Assembly: GCF_004798705.1 (NCBI RefSeq)
Contig: NZ_CP039290.1
Location: 1,302,001-1,366,000 of the forward strand
Origin: Arthrobacter sp. PAMC25564
GTDB taxonomy: Bacteria > Actinomycetota > Actinomycetes > Actinomycetales > Micrococcaceae
Length of the DNA stretch: 64,000 nt
Direction: 5' to 3'
Part shown: positions 48,146 to 57,906 of the stretch, piece after piece
Position numbering within the stretch: the stretch's first letter is position 1
Layout: every line of letters begins with the position of its first letter
Notes under the pieces: model-generated
The model's input: only the letters and a program-made list of their open reading frames with translations
What the model was told of the DNA's origin: nothing
Databases searched by the model: none
Position numbers and translations under genes: made by a program

Positions 48146-49606
48146 ATGCTTTCAATCTTTTCAACGCTACGTAGTGCAATCGGTGCCGAAGCCCATAGCC
48201 CAGATGCCCTTGTGGAGCCGGCGGGTCCAGCGTCCGGCTGCAGTTCTGCCCCTACTTCCAAGCCGCAGAGTGGCCAGACCTTAGGCACGCCCGTCGCGTC
48301 AGCACGGGAGAGAGATGCCGGCGCTTCGGTGAATCGTCGTACTCTGCTTCGTGTGGGTTCCGTCGCAGCAGCAGGCGCAGGTGGATTGTCGCTGTTTTCG
48401 TCGTCGCCCGCGCAGGCGGTCACTCCGGCAAGCCCTGCGTCACGATCGTCGTCCGGAAGGGGAGCGGTAATGCTGTCCATGGACGATGGTTATCTTGCCA
48501 TGGACGTAGTCCGGAAACTTCTTGACGCCAGGGGTCAGAAAGGAACCTTTTTCATTACCCCTGGACTCCTTAATGGCTCCTCAAAGATCAACGAAACGCA
48601 TATCCTTGCCATGGTGGCGAACGGACACGAAGTGGGGGCCCATTCTCAGACGCATGCGAACATGACAGCTATCGCGCAGCCACAACGTATTATCGAACTT
48701 GAGCAGCCGAAGTCCTACCTTGAGAACCTCACAGGAACCGCGGTGACGTCATTTGCCTATCCGTTCGGTACCGCTTCCGGCGGCAGGAATCTAACGACGG
48801 ACCTTGATTTGTATCTTCGATATGACAGGGCGTTTGACACGGCTCAGTACAACCAGACGGCGCTTCATTCTCGATATGCCCAGGCACCCACGCTCATTCG
48901 CAGGACCTGCATAGACGGCACCAACCATCAGCAGTGCCTTTCAATGATTAGAGAAGCATCAGTCCGTCCAGTGGTGGCTTCTTTCTTCTTCCATAATCTC
49001 GACACTTCAATCAACCCTTCGATTGCACAGCTCACCGAAATGTTGGATCTCGCGCAATCATTAGGCGTAGAATTGATCACCGCATCCGATGCGTTCGGCT
49101 CGCATCGCATGGTTGCCAATGCGGGATTTGAGAACAGCGGCACCGACGCCTACCCGTGGAGATGGTTCAAGAGCGGGTCTGCGCAGCTTGAAATTGTCAC
49201 AGAAAATCCGCAGATGGGATTGCCAGGCCAGCGATCACTGCATCTTTCGGCCCCTGTCTCGACCTATTCCACAGTCGCCCAAGCTGTTGAGGTGACGCCC
49301 GGGACCACGTACACATATTCGTTCCGTGCGCGCGCGGTATCAGGATCAACATGGGGCGCGAAGAGTTCCTATGGAAATGTAGTCGCCCTTGACTACGGTC
49401 AGGCGACCATTGCGGGGTCGGAGGTGAGGACGGGGTCGATCATGGCAGAAAACGTGGCTTGGGCGAAGTATTCCGTGGACTTCACAGTGCCGGCCACGAG
49501 CACAACCGTGCTTCTGGGACTGGTCCTTGACTGGCCGGCGGCCGGTGGTCGCGTAGCATTTGACCACGTATGGTTCGCGCCAAAGGCGATGGCAGATCTC
49601 GGCTAG
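48146..49606 (+). CDS. Secreted NodB-type polysaccharide deacetylase with C-terminal carbohydrate-binding-like domain
   Basis: A 486-residue exported enzyme. A twin-arginine signal, NRRTLLRVGSVAAAGAGGL, starts at about residue 63; before it lies a 60-residue Pro/Ser/Ala-rich part if the ATG at 48146 is used. A GTG at 48329 would start right at the Tat signal. The NodB domain (about 108-310) shows the metal Asp in MLSMDDGYLAMD, the HSQTHANM His pair and AYPFGTASGGRN. It would remove acetyl groups from a surface glycan. From about 325 a beta-sandwich CBM-like domain follows (NAGFENSGTDAYPWRWF through VAFDHVWFAP). It resembles the protein at the right edge. It closes the polysaccharide block. 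Confidence 0.88.
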   Translation: MLSIFSTLRSAIGAEAHSPDALVEPAGPASGCSSAPTSKPQSGQTLGTPVASARERDAGASVNRRTLLRVGSVAAAGAGGLSLFSSSPAQAVTPASPASRSSSGRGAVMLSMDDGYLAMDVVRKLLDARGQKGTFFITPGLLNGSSKINETHILAMVANGHEVGAHSQTHANMTAIAQPQRIIELEQPKSYLENLTGTAVTSFAYPFGTASGGRNLTTDLDLYLRYDRAFDTAQYNQTALHSRYAQAPTLIRRTCIDGTNHQQCLSMIREASVRPVVASFFFHNLDTSINPSIAQLTEMLDLAQSLGVELITASDAFGSHRMVANAGFENSGTDAYPWRWFKSGSAQLEIVTENPQMGLPGQRSLHLSAPVSTYSTVAQAVEVTPGTTYTYSFRARAVSGSTWGAKSSYGNVVALDYGQATIAGSEVRTGSIMAENVAWAKYSVDFTVPATSTTVLLGLVLDWPAAGGRVAFDHVWFAPKAMADLG

Positions 49607-49615
49607 CGAGGCCAT

Positions 49616-49652
49616 GCGCTGTGCTGGAGGGCGACACCATCCAGCACAGCGC
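49616..49652. terminator. Hairpin between deacetylase and Lrp regulator genes
   Basis: GCGCTGTGCTGGA (49616-49628) pairs exactly with 49640-49652 over an 11-nt loop and is followed by TTCTC. It lies between convergent genes. Confidence 0.75.
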
Positions 49653-49729
49653 TTCTCGCATCCACTTCCAATAGGAAGAAGGTTGTGCGGGCGGGGCGAT
49701 CGATTAAGGCCTCACGGTAAATAGGTCGC

Positions 49730-50194
49730 CTACCGCGTATCCACATCCTCAAACACCAAGAACGTCTGGGTATCCAGCACCCCGGGCATGGACTGCAGCT
49801 GGTCGAAGATCACCCGGCGCAGGTCGATGTTGTCCACCGCCCTTACCAGCAGGATCACGTCGAAGTCACCGCCCACCAGGGCAATATGGTGCACCTCGGG
49901 GATGGCACGCAGCAGCTCCCGCAGCTCACGCCAGGAATGCTGGCGCACCTTCAGCGTCACATAGGCGGAGGACTTGAGTCCGGCCTTTATCGGGTCCACC
50001 AGCACCGTGAACTTAGTCAGGACACCCTCGCCGGTCAGCCGGGCGATCCTTGTATAGGCATGCGCGCGCGAGATATGCACGTTTTCCGCCACCTGCGTCA
50101 CGGACATCCGGCCGTCCTTGGTCAGCTCCGCAATGATGTTCCGGTCCACATCATCCAGCGGCACCGCCGCCTGCCCCGGCTCAGCATCTGCCAT
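49730..50194 (-). CDS. Lrp/AsnC-family regulator, likely of the adjacent bkd operon
   Basis: A 154-residue Lrp-type regulator: helix-turn-helix at about 12-55 (LDDVDRNIIAELTKDGRMSV, then VAENVHISRAHAYTRIARL) and the C-terminal effector-binding RAM domain (KSSAYVTLKVRQHSWRELRELL, GDFDVILLVRAVD). Such proteins read amino acids, often branched-chain ones, and form octamers on DNA. It is divergent from the branched-chain dehydrogenase genes with a 159-bp gap, the layout of known bkdR-bkd pairs, so it is probably their activator or repressor. The ATG at 50194 gives the usual family length. Confidence 0.9.
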   Translation of the reverse strand: MADAEPGQAAVPLDDVDRNIIAELTKDGRMSVTQVAENVHISRAHAYTRIARLTGEGVLTKFTVLVDPIKAGLKSSAYVTLKVRQHSWRELRELLRAIPEVHHIALVGGDFDVILLVRAVDNIDLRRVIFDQLQSMPGVLDTQTFLVFEDVDTR

Positions 50195-50353
50195 TCGTCC
50201 ACAACTCCCGCCGGTAATCCAGCTCGCACTTACAATTTGTCTTCCACACTAGGCCAGATCCCTGTACTTCTCCACGATTCCATTGATGGCTGGATACGAA
50301 ACATCGTCCGGCGCCATACTTGGAAGGAATAGTGGCTACAGAAGGACGGACCA

Positions 50354-51601
50354 ATGACGATCTCCGCAGACCACACTGCGCACCGCGAACCGGAAGCGGC
50401 AGCGGCGGACCAGGCGCCGGCGCAGGCACCCGAAAACGCAGCCACCGAGGCCGTGCGCAAGTTCGGCATCACGGCCGAGGATTACATGCTCCCCGCCCGC
50501 CACCAGATCGAGATGGTGGGCCCGGACGGCACCCTGACCCCGCATACCGAGCAGGGCACCCAGCCCGGCCACGAGTACGCCCTCCCCGCCGACGAGGAAC
50601 TCTTGGCCGCCTACGAGCAGCTCGTCATCGGCCGCCGCGTCAATGACCAGAACTCCGCCCTGGTCCGGCAGGGCCGGATGGCCGTCTACCCCTCCAGCCA
50701 CGGACAGGAAGCCTGCCAGGTCGCCGCCGCACTCTGCCTCGCCGAGGGGGACTGGATGTTCCCCACCTACCGGGACTCCGTGGCCGTGATGGCCCGCGGC
50801 GTCGATCCTGTCCAGACCATGACCCTCTTCCGCGGCGACTGGCACAGCGGCTACGACCCGGCCGAGCACAAGGTCGGTATCCAGTGCACACCGCTGACCA
50901 CCCAGCTGCTCCACGGCGTCGGCGTCGCCCACGCCGCCAAGCTGCGCGGCGAAGACACCGTCGTCCTGGCCATGTGCGGCGACGGCGCCACCAGCGAGGG
51001 CGACTTCCACGAGGCCCTGAACTTCGCCGCCGTCTTCCACCTGCCCGTGGTCTTCTTCGTCCAGAACAACCAGTACGCCATCTCCGTCCCGTTGGCGCAC
51101 CAGTCCGTCGCGCCCTCGCTCGCCCACAAAGCAGTGGGCTACGGCATGGCCGGGGAACGCGTGGACGGCAACGACGTCGTCGCGCTCCTCGCCGTGCTGG
51201 ACCGGGCCGTCACGCTCGCCCGCGCAGGCTCCGGACCGCTGCTCGTCGAGGCCCACACCTACCGCATGCAGGCCCACACCAACGCCGACGACGCCACCCG
51301 CTACCGCCAGGACAGCGAAGTCGCCGAATGGGTGGCCAAGGACCCGCTGAGCCGGATGAAGACCTACCTCACCGGCCGCGGACTGCTCGACGACGGGATA
51401 GCCGCCCGGATCGCCGAGAAGGCGGAGGCCGTCGCCACACAGCTGCGCGAGGGCCTGGGGGAGGACATCCCGGTGGACCCGCAGGACCTCTTCAAGTACG
51501 TCTTTTCCACCCCGACACTGCAGCTGAAGGAACAGTCCGCCATGCTCGCTGATGAACTCGCCCGCGACGCCGCATCCACCGCAACGGAGACCGGGAAATG
51601 A
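50354..51601 (+). CDS. bkdA: Branched-chain 2-oxoacid dehydrogenase E1 alpha subunit
   Basis: A 415-residue thiamine-diphosphate subunit. The binding motif is in MCGDGATSEGDFHEALNFAAVF (about 210-232, GDG...N) and NNQYAISVPLAHQS; SHGQEACQVAAALCL and RMQAHTNADDATRY are further family stretches. With the beta subunit it decarboxylates 2-oxo acids from valine, leucine and isoleucine. The family also includes pyruvate-type E1, but the regulator and the three-gene layout favour the branched-chain kind. A 60-residue Ala-rich N-terminal tail precedes the domain. The beta subunit starts in the stop codon (ATGA overlap). Confidence 0.88.
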   Translation: MTISADHTAHREPEAAAADQAPAQAPENAATEAVRKFGITAEDYMLPARHQIEMVGPDGTLTPHTEQGTQPGHEYALPADEELLAAYEQLVIGRRVNDQNSALVRQGRMAVYPSSHGQEACQVAAALCLAEGDWMFPTYRDSVAVMARGVDPVQTMTLFRGDWHSGYDPAEHKVGIQCTPLTTQLLHGVGVAHAAKLRGEDTVVLAMCGDGATSEGDFHEALNFAAVFHLPVVFFVQNNQYAISVPLAHQSVAPSLAHKAVGYGMAGERVDGNDVVALLAVLDRAVTLARAGSGPLLVEAHTYRMQAHTNADDATRYRQDSEVAEWVAKDPLSRMKTYLTGRGLLDDGIAARIAEKAEAVATQLREGLGEDIPVDPQDLFKYVFSTPTLQLKEQSAMLADELARDAASTATETGK

Positions 51602-52683
51602 GCCCCACCGATGTCAGCGCCGCCACCGCCCGGGCCGCCGCCCGGGCCGCTGCCACGGCTGAAACGGCCGGCCCGCAGACCATCACCCTGGCCAAGGCCC
51701 TGAACACCGCCATGGCCGACGCCATGCACGCGGACCCCTCGGTCCTGGTCTTCGGCGAGGACGTCGGCCTGCTCGGCGGGGTCTTCCGCATCACCGACGG
51801 GCTCACCAAAACCTTCGGGGAGAACCGCTGCTTCGACACCCCGCTGGCCGAGTCCGGGATCGTGGGCATGGCCGTGGGCATGGCCATGAACGGCATGCGC
51901 CCGGTCATCGAAATGCAGTTCGACGCCTTCGCCTACCCGGCCTTCGAACAGATCGTCAGCCACGTGGCCAAGATGCACAACCGCACCAAGGGCGCCGTGA
52001 AGCTGCCCATGGTCATCCGCGTCCCCTACGCCGGCGGCATCGGCGGAGTGGAACACCACTGCGACTCCTCCGAGTCCTACTACGCCCACACCGCCGGCCT
52101 GAAAGTCTTCACCCCCGCCACCGTGGCGGACGGCTACCGGATGCTCCGCGAGGCCATCGACTCCGACGATCCGGTCATGTTCATGGAGCCCAAGAAGCTG
52201 TACTGGTCCAAGGACCAGGTGGACCTGGACGCGCTGCGGGCTGAGCACGCCGCGAACACCGAACGCGGCATCTCCTCCGAGGGCCAGGCCGCCGTCGCCC
52301 GCCCCGGCACCGACGCCACCCTGATCGCCTACGGACCCTCCGTCCCCACGGCACTCGCCGCAGCCGCCGCTGCCGCCGAGGAAGGACGCTCGCTCGAAGT
52401 GATCGACGTCCGCTCGATCGTGCCGTTCGACGACGAAACCGTCTGCGCCTCCGTCCGCAAGACCGGCCGCGCCGTGGTCATCGCCGAGGCCCACGGCTTC
52501 GCCTCGGTGGCCTCCGAGATCGTGGCCCGGGTCCAGGAGCGCTGCTTCCACCACCTCGCCGCGCCGATCCGCCGCGTCACCGGCTTCGACGTGCCCTACC
52601 CGGCGCCGAAGCTCGAGCACTACTACCTGCCCGGCGTGGACCGCATCCTCGACGCCGTCGACGACCTTCAGTGGGAGAACTGA
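51598..52683 (+). CDS. bkdB: Branched-chain 2-oxoacid dehydrogenase E1 beta subunit
   Basis: A 361-residue E1 beta chain: [56 protein letters not shown], then the pyrimidine-binding [19 protein letters not shown]. The transketolase C-terminal domain ([33 protein letters not shown]) follows. It completes the E1 heterotetramer. A 25-residue Ala-rich lead is present. The E2 gene begins 2 bp after the stop. Start and stop couplings show a single transcript of E1alpha, E1beta and E2; no E3 gene is present in the window, so a shared lipoamide dehydrogenase elsewhere must serve. Confidence 0.9.
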   Translation: MSPTDVSAATARAAARAAATAETAGPQTITLAKALNTAMADAMHADPSVLVFGEDVGLLGGVFRITDGLTKTFGENRCFDTPLAESGIVGMAVGMAMNGMRPVIEMQFDAFAYPAFEQIVSHVAKMHNRTKGAVKLPMVIRVPYAGGIGGVEHHCDSSESYYAHTAGLKVFTPATVADGYRMLREAIDSDDPVMFMEPKKLYWSKDQVDLDALRAEHAANTERGISSEGQAAVARPGTDATLIAYGPSVPTALAAAAAAAEEGRSLEVIDVRSIVPFDDETVCASVRKTGRAVVIAEAHGFASVASEIVARVQERCFHHLAAPIRRVTGFDVPYPAPKLEHYYLPGVDRILDAVDDLQWEN

Positions 52684-52685
52684 CC

Positions 52686-54212
52686 ATGAGCGAAACCAAA
52701 GTATTCCTCCTCCCGGACCTCGGCGAAGGACTCACCGAAGCCGAACTCGTGCACTGGCTCGTGGCCGTGGGCGACGAGATCCGCGTGGACCAGCCCATCG
52801 CCGAGGTGGAGACCGCCAAGTCCATGGTGGAGGTGCCCTCCCCGTACGCCGGCACCGTCGCCGTGCTGCACGGCGAGCCCGGCCAGATACTCGACGTCGG
52901 CAAGCCGCTGATCTCTGTGACGCCTCTTGGCTCCGTTGCGGCCGCCGCGGATGATGCCGCCCCCGCCCCTTCGCCGGACGGCATTGCTGCAAGCAGCATG
53001 CCGTCCGGCTCCGGAAGGCCCGATGCCACTCCCGGGGCGGCATCATCCGCGCCGGCTGAGTCTGCGGTTGAGTCATCTGCGGCCGCTGAGGTTTACCGCG
53101 AAGAGGAGAAGGCGGGATCCGGCAATGTCCTCATCGGATACGGGACTCCGGGCGGGCATGGGGTTGCGCGGCGGTCTCGGGCGCCGAAGCATCCGGTGGT
53201 CTCGCCTGCCAACCAGATTTCTGCGGCGGAGAAGGCTGCCGACGATCTGTTGCTGATGCGCACCAGGGTGCCCGGGAAGCTTGGTGCCGTGATCTCTCCG
53301 CTGGTGCGGCGGATGGCGCGGGACCATGGAGTTGATTTGGGGGGACTCCAAGGGTCGGGAGCCAGCGGGCTCATTATGCGGCGCGACGTCGAGGCTGTCA
53401 TCAAGCCGAATCAGGTGGCTGAGACCGACGAGGTCCAGCGTCTTGCGGTTGCGCCTGTCGAAACCGCTGCCTACGTGGACGCCCGCACCGGCCTGGGCAT
53501 TTCCGGGCGCACGGCCGTCCGCGGTGTGCGGAAGGCTGTGGCCGCGAACATGACGCGCAGCCGTTCCGAGATCCCTGAAGCAACGGTGTGGGTGGACGTG
53601 GACGCCACCGCGCTGGTGGAGGTGCGCGCCGCTCTGAAGAAGTCTGATCCGCACAACGCCCCCGGCCTGCTGGCATTCATCGCCCGCTTCGTCATCGCCG
53701 GGCTGAAGAAGTTCCCGGAACTGAACACCCGGATCGTCACCACCGAAGATACCGCCGGCGGGGCGATGCAGGAGATTGTGGCGTTCGACGGCGTCAACCT
53801 CGGCTTCGCGGCCCAGACCGACCGCGGACTCATGGTGCCGTCGGTGCGGAACGCGGACAAGCTCAGCGCCCGCGAACTGGACGCGGAGATCCGCCGGCTC
53901 ACCGCCGTCGTCCGCGAAGGAAAGGCGACCCCCGCGGAACTCGGCAGCGGCACCTTCACCCTGAACAACTACGGGGTGTTCGGGGTGGACGGCTCCGCCG
54001 CGATCATCAACCACCCCGAGGTGGGCATCCTCGGCGTCGGGCGGATCATCGACATGCCCTGGGTGGTCAAGGGCGAGCTCGCCGTCCGCAAGGTCACCGA
54101 ACTGACGCTCACCTTCGACCACCGCGTCTGCGACGGGGCAACGGCCGGCGGCTTCCTGCGGTACGTGGCCGACGCGATCGAGAACCCGGGGTCCGTGCTG
54201 GCCGACATGTGA
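52686..54212 (+). CDS. bkdC: Dihydrolipoamide acyltransferase (E2) of the branched-chain complex
   Basis: A 508-residue E2 core. The N-terminal lipoyl domain (1-76) has its Lys in [12 protein letters not shown] (about 40-51). A Pro/Ala/Ser linker follows (about 80-135), then the E1/E3-binding PSBD ([29 protein letters not shown]) and the catalytic domain (about 275-508) with the acyltransferase His/Asp in [16 protein letters not shown]. The complex passes acyl groups from 2-oxo acids to CoA, giving the primers for the iso/anteiso fatty acids usual in this group. The start is the ATG at 52686; five upstream in-frame codons reach into the E1 beta gene and are not part of it. Confidence 0.92.
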   Translation: MSETKVFLLPDLGEGLTEAELVHWLVAVGDEIRVDQPIAEVETAKSMVEVPSPYAGTVAVLHGEPGQILDVGKPLISVTPLGSVAAAADDAAPAPSPDGIAASSMPSGSGRPDATPGAASSAPAESAVESSAAAEVYREEEKAGSGNVLIGYGTPGGHGVARRSRAPKHPVVSPANQISAAEKAADDLLLMRTRVPGKLGAVISPLVRRMARDHGVDLGGLQGSGASGLIMRRDVEAVIKPNQVAETDEVQRLAVAPVETAAYVDARTGLGISGRTAVRGVRKAVAANMTRSRSEIPEATVWVDVDATALVEVRAALKKSDPHNAPGLLAFIARFVIAGLKKFPELNTRIVTTEDTAGGAMQEIVAFDGVNLGFAAQTDRGLMVPSVRNADKLSARELDAEIRRLTAVVREGKATPAELGSGTFTLNNYGVFGVDGSAAIINHPEVGILGVGRIIDMPWVVKGELAVRKVTELTLTFDHRVCDGATAGGFLRYVADAIENPGSVLADM

Positions 54213-54282
54213 TTTCAAGCACCTTATTAATTACGTCTGGGGGTTAGCTTCGCATTAACATAGGACTTTCAAGCGTCGGGGC

Positions 54283-54288
54283 TAGGAT
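54283..54288 (+). promoter_or_regulatory. -10 element giving a probably leaderless glmM mRNA
   Basis: TAGGAT ends 8 bp before the glmM ATG (54297), and no ribosome site lies between. Transcription would then begin within a base or two of the start codon, a common actinobacterial arrangement. No clear -35 hexamer is seen. Confidence 0.45.
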
Positions 54289-54296
54289 CGACTTCC

Positions 54297-55673
54297 ATGA
54301 GCTCACTTTTTGGAACCGACGGCGTACGTGGTCTGGCTAATGGACTTATCACGGCGGAGCTGTCCGTGAAATTGGCGCAAGCCGCGGCCGTCGTTCTAGG
54401 GCACCGAAATGTTCCGGAGGGCACGCGACCCAAGGCGGTAATCGCCCGTGATCCACGGGCCAGTGGCGAATTCATCTCGGCTGCCATGTCTGCGGGTCTA
54501 GCCAGCGCAGGAGTGGACGTTTTCGATGCGGGCGTCATCCCAACACCTGCAGCAGCCTACTTAGTGGCGGATCTGAGTGCGGATTTCGGTGTGATGATTT
54601 CCGCGTCGCATAATCCAGCCGACGACAACGGCATAAAGTTTCTGGCATTTGGCGGTCATAAGCTGAGCGATGCTCTTGAATATCAAATCGAAGCCGAGCT
54701 GGCGCAGCTTTCTCCACGTCCGATCGGTGCCGGCGTGGGTCGAATTCAGCGCTTTGCGGACGCAGAAGATCGGTACGTGGCGCATCTTCTGACCTCTCTG
54801 CCATGCAGAATCGACGGTCTGACCGTGGTGCTCGACTGCGCGAACGGGGCCGCCAGCACTTGTTCCCCCAGGGTGTTCAAGGATGCCGGTGCTCATGTCA
54901 TCGTTATCGGAGCCGATCCGGATGGGCTAAACATCAACGATGGTTACGGCTCCACCCACCTTGAAAAGCTCCAGGCTGCGGTGATGGCGCACCGAGCAGA
55001 TTTGGGCATCGCACACGACGGAGACGCGGATCGCTGCCTCGCGGTGGACAACCTCGGGCGGATTGTCGATGGCGACGAAATCATGGCGATCATGGCCGTG
55101 GCCCTTGAATCCGCCGGAAAACTCACGGGCAATACCTTGGTCGCCACCGTCATGAGCAACCTGGGTCTCAAGCGCGGCATGGAAAAAGCAGGCATCTCTG
55201 TAAAGGAGACGGCTGTTGGTGATCGCTATGTGCTGGAGGGGATGCGCGAAGGCTCCTTTAGTTTGGGGGGTGAGCAATCGGGGCACGTCATTTTCGCCGA
55301 CTTCGCCACCACGGGAGACGGTGTACTTACAGGACTTCAGCTTGCTGCAGAGATGTCACGTTCCGGAAAATCATTGTCCGAGCTGGCTAGCGTTATGACT
55401 CGGATGCCTCAGGTGCTCATTAACGTCAAAGGCGTCGACAAACTACGGGCTGCAACCGATGCCATCATTCAAGACACGGTTCGAGTCGCCACGGCGACCC
55501 TTGGAGACAACGGACGGGTGCTGCTCAGGCCCTCCGGAACGGAGCCTGTAGTTAGGATCATGGTCGAAGCAGCAGAACTGGACGTGGCACAACGGATCGC
55601 CGAACAAATAGCTGATGCGGTGCTATTGCACGCTCGGGTGGAGAAACCACTGGCATTATCTGTTCTGGCATAG
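54297..55673 (+). CDS. glmM: Phosphoglucosamine mutase
   Basis: A 458-residue enzyme that turns glucosamine-6-phosphate into glucosamine-1-phosphate for UDP-GlcNAc. The phosphoserine site is ISASHNP (Ser104), the Mg loop is [13 protein letters not shown] (about 238-250), the sugar loop is [10 protein letters not shown] and the phosphate-binding end is [15 protein letters not shown]. All catalytic parts are intact. Codon use is visibly less GC-biased than in the neighbouring bkd and glmS genes. The chromosomal glmM of this group is usually beside ribosomal genes, so this may be a second or acquired copy serving the polysaccharide locus; that is inference. glmS follows after 92 bp. Confidence 0.93.
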   Translation: MSSLFGTDGVRGLANGLITAELSVKLAQAAAVVLGHRNVPEGTRPKAVIARDPRASGEFISAAMSAGLASAGVDVFDAGVIPTPAAAYLVADLSADFGVMISASHNPADDNGIKFLAFGGHKLSDALEYQIEAELAQLSPRPIGAGVGRIQRFADAEDRYVAHLLTSLPCRIDGLTVVLDCANGAASTCSPRVFKDAGAHVIVIGADPDGLNINDGYGSTHLEKLQAAVMAHRADLGIAHDGDADRCLAVDNLGRIVDGDEIMAIMAVALESAGKLTGNTLVATVMSNLGLKRGMEKAGISVKETAVGDRYVLEGMREGSFSLGGEQSGHVIFADFATTGDGVLTGLQLAAEMSRSGKSLSELASVMTRMPQVLINVKGVDKLRAATDAIIQDTVRVATATLGDNGRVLLRPSGTEPVVRIMVEAAELDVAQRIAEQIADAVLLHARVEKPLALSVLA

Positions 55674-55765
55674 GCCAAAGAGGAAAGCCCCGCATTCGCA
55701 CGTAAATTTGCCTGAGCTGGTTATGTAAATTCTTTTTGCCTGAGTCAGCATGTACCGTGGGTTCC

Positions 55766-57658
55766 ATGTGCGGAATCGTTGGATATGTGGGCCACTCGGC
55801 TGGCCGGGTAAATACTGGACACAACGCCCTGGACGTTGTCCTGGAGGGATTGCGGCGCCTGGAGTACCGGGGCTACGACTCCGCGGGCATCGCGGTCGTA
55901 GCCGACGGGGCCATTTCGTCCCGCAAGAAGTCGGGAAAGCTGAGTAACCTGGTGGCCGAGCTCGAAGCCCGTCCGCTGCCGGAAGCAGCAACCGGAATCG
56001 GCCACACCCGCTGGGCAACGCACGGTGGACCGACGGACCAGAACGCGCACCCGCACCTGTCCGACAACGGCAGGCTGGCCCTGATACACAACGGCATCAT
56101 CGAGAACTATGCGGAATTGAAGCTGGAGCTTCTCGACAAAGGCGTTAAATTCATCTCGGAAACCGACACCGAAGTCGCCGCGGCACTCCTTGGCGACATC
56201 TACCGGAACGAGCTGGACGGCGACAACTCCAACGGCGGCCTGACCCGGGCAATGCAGCTCGCCTGCCAGCGGCTGGAAGGCGCCTTCACCCTGCTGGCCG
56301 TGCACGCCGACCAGCCCGACGTCGTCGTCGCCGCCCGCCGCAACTCGCCCCTCGTGGTGGGCCTGGGCGACGGTGAGAACTTCCTCGGCTCCGACGTTTC
56401 CGGCTTCATTGACTACACCCGCCGGGCCGTGGAACTTGGCCAGGACCAGATCGTCACCATCACCGCCGAGACCGTGGACATCACCGACTTCTTCGGTGCT
56501 CCGGCCGAAGGCAAGGAATACTACGTTGACTGGGATCCGGCATCCGCGGAGAAGGGTGGCTACCCGTCCTTCATGGAAAAGGAAATCCATGACCAGCCCG
56601 ATGCTGTCGCACAGACCCTGCTGGGCCGTTCGGACCTCGACGGCAAGCTGACCCTGGACGAGATGCGGATCGATCCGGAACTGCTCAAACACATCAACAA
56701 GATCATTGTGCTCGCCTGCGGCACGTCGGCCTACGCCGGCCAGGTGGCGAAGTACGCGATCGAACGCTGGTGCCGGATTGCCACCGAGGTCGAGCTCTCG
56801 CACGAATTCCGCTACCGGGACCCGATTGTCGATGAGAACACCCTGGTGGTTTCCATCTCGCAGTCCGGCGAGACGATGGACACGCTGATGGCTGTCCGCT
56901 ACGCCAAGGAGCAGGGCGCCAAGACGATCTCCATCTGCAACACGAACGGCTCCACCATCCCGCGTGAATCCGACGCCGTGCTCTACACACACGCTGGCCC
57001 GGAAATCGCGGTGGCCTCGACCAAGGCATTCCTCGCCCAGATCACCGCCGCGTACCTCCTGGGCCTGTACCTGGCGCAGCTGCGCGGCAACATGTTCCAG
57101 GGCGAAATCAAGGACGTCCTCGCGGACCTCGGCAAGATTCCGGCCAAGATCCAGCACATCCTGGACAACGAGGGCCGGATCAAGGAACTCGCCCGGGAGA
57201 TGGCCAACGCCAAGTCCGTGCTGTTCCTGGGCCGTCACGTCGGCTTCCCGGTGGCCATGGAAGGTGCCCTGAAGCTCAAGGAGCTCGCCTACATCCACGC
57301 CGAGGGCTTTGCCGCCGGGGAACTCAAGCACGGTCCGATCGCGCTGATCGAGGACGGCCAGCCCGTCTTTGTGATTGTTCCGTCGCCGCGCGGCCGGGAT
57401 TCGCTGCACGCGAAGGTCGTCTCCAACATCCAGGAAGTCCGGGCCCGCGGCGCCAAGACCATCGTGATCGCTGAAGAGGGCGACGAAGCGGTCAAGGCCT
57501 ACGCCGAGCACGTCTTCTACATTCCCACGACGCCGACGCTCCTCGCGCCCCTGCTTGCCGTGGTTCCCCTGCAGATTTTCGCCGCCGAGCTCGCCACCGC
57601 CAAGGGATTTGACGTGGACCAGCCACGCAACCTGGCCAAGAGCGTGACCGTAGAATAA
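55766..57658 (+). CDS. glmS: Glutamine-fructose-6-phosphate aminotransferase (isomerising)
   Basis: A 630-residue enzyme making glucosamine-6-phosphate. The start is the ATG at 55766, which puts the nucleophilic Cys second (MCGIVGYVG) as the mechanism needs; the upstream in-frame ATG at 55736 would bury it. The glutaminase domain (to about 240) is followed by two SIS sugar-isomerase domains (VLACGTSAYAGQVAKYAIE, SQSGETMDTLMAVRYAKEQ, LGRHVGFPVAMEGALKLKEL) and the C-terminal PRNLAKSVTVE. It shares the pathway with glmM and lies 92 bp behind it. A ribozyme-type control element as in Firmicutes is not evident upstream. The insertion near 151-156 (GDNSNGG) is mild. Confidence 0.95.
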   Translation: MCGIVGYVGHSAGRVNTGHNALDVVLEGLRRLEYRGYDSAGIAVVADGAISSRKKSGKLSNLVAELEARPLPEAATGIGHTRWATHGGPTDQNAHPHLSDNGRLALIHNGIIENYAELKLELLDKGVKFISETDTEVAAALLGDIYRNELDGDNSNGGLTRAMQLACQRLEGAFTLLAVHADQPDVVVAARRNSPLVVGLGDGENFLGSDVSGFIDYTRRAVELGQDQIVTITAETVDITDFFGAPAEGKEYYVDWDPASAEKGGYPSFMEKEIHDQPDAVAQTLLGRSDLDGKLTLDEMRIDPELLKHINKIIVLACGTSAYAGQVAKYAIERWCRIATEVELSHEFRYRDPIVDENTLVVSISQSGETMDTLMAVRYAKEQGAKTISICNTNGSTIPRESDAVLYTHAGPEIAVASTKAFLAQITAAYLLGLYLAQLRGNMFQGEIKDVLADLGKIPAKIQHILDNEGRIKELAREMANAKSVLFLGRHVGFPVAMEGALKLKELAYIHAEGFAAGELKHGPIALIEDGQPVFVIVPSPRGRDSLHAKVVSNIQEVRARGAKTIVIAEEGDEAVKAYAEHVFYIPTTPTLLAPLLAVVPLQIFAAELATAKGFDVDQPRNLAKSVTVE

Positions 57659-57906
57659 CCGCAATAAACGATTGACTTGGGAAACTGCCAGCCAACGGGC
57701 CCTGCCGGTGAATCGACTCAGCAAGCCGATCCCTGCCGGGCCTCTCAACGCGGCGTGTAGCTGGGCTTTGGGCGCGAAGCCCCAAGGGGTGTCCCTGTGT
57801 TCTTTGTCAAGCGGTCGAGTGGCTTTTTCTTGATTGCGGAAGCGCCGGTTCCACGCAGGCGGCAGCGACCGGCGGAGGGGATGGCCGGCTGGGGATGCGG
57901 GGGATG

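Noticed and set aside
55745..57748. Open frame of about 660 codons opposite glmS
   Set aside because: Antisense shadow; the plus strand has an intact glmS with the catalytic Cys in place.
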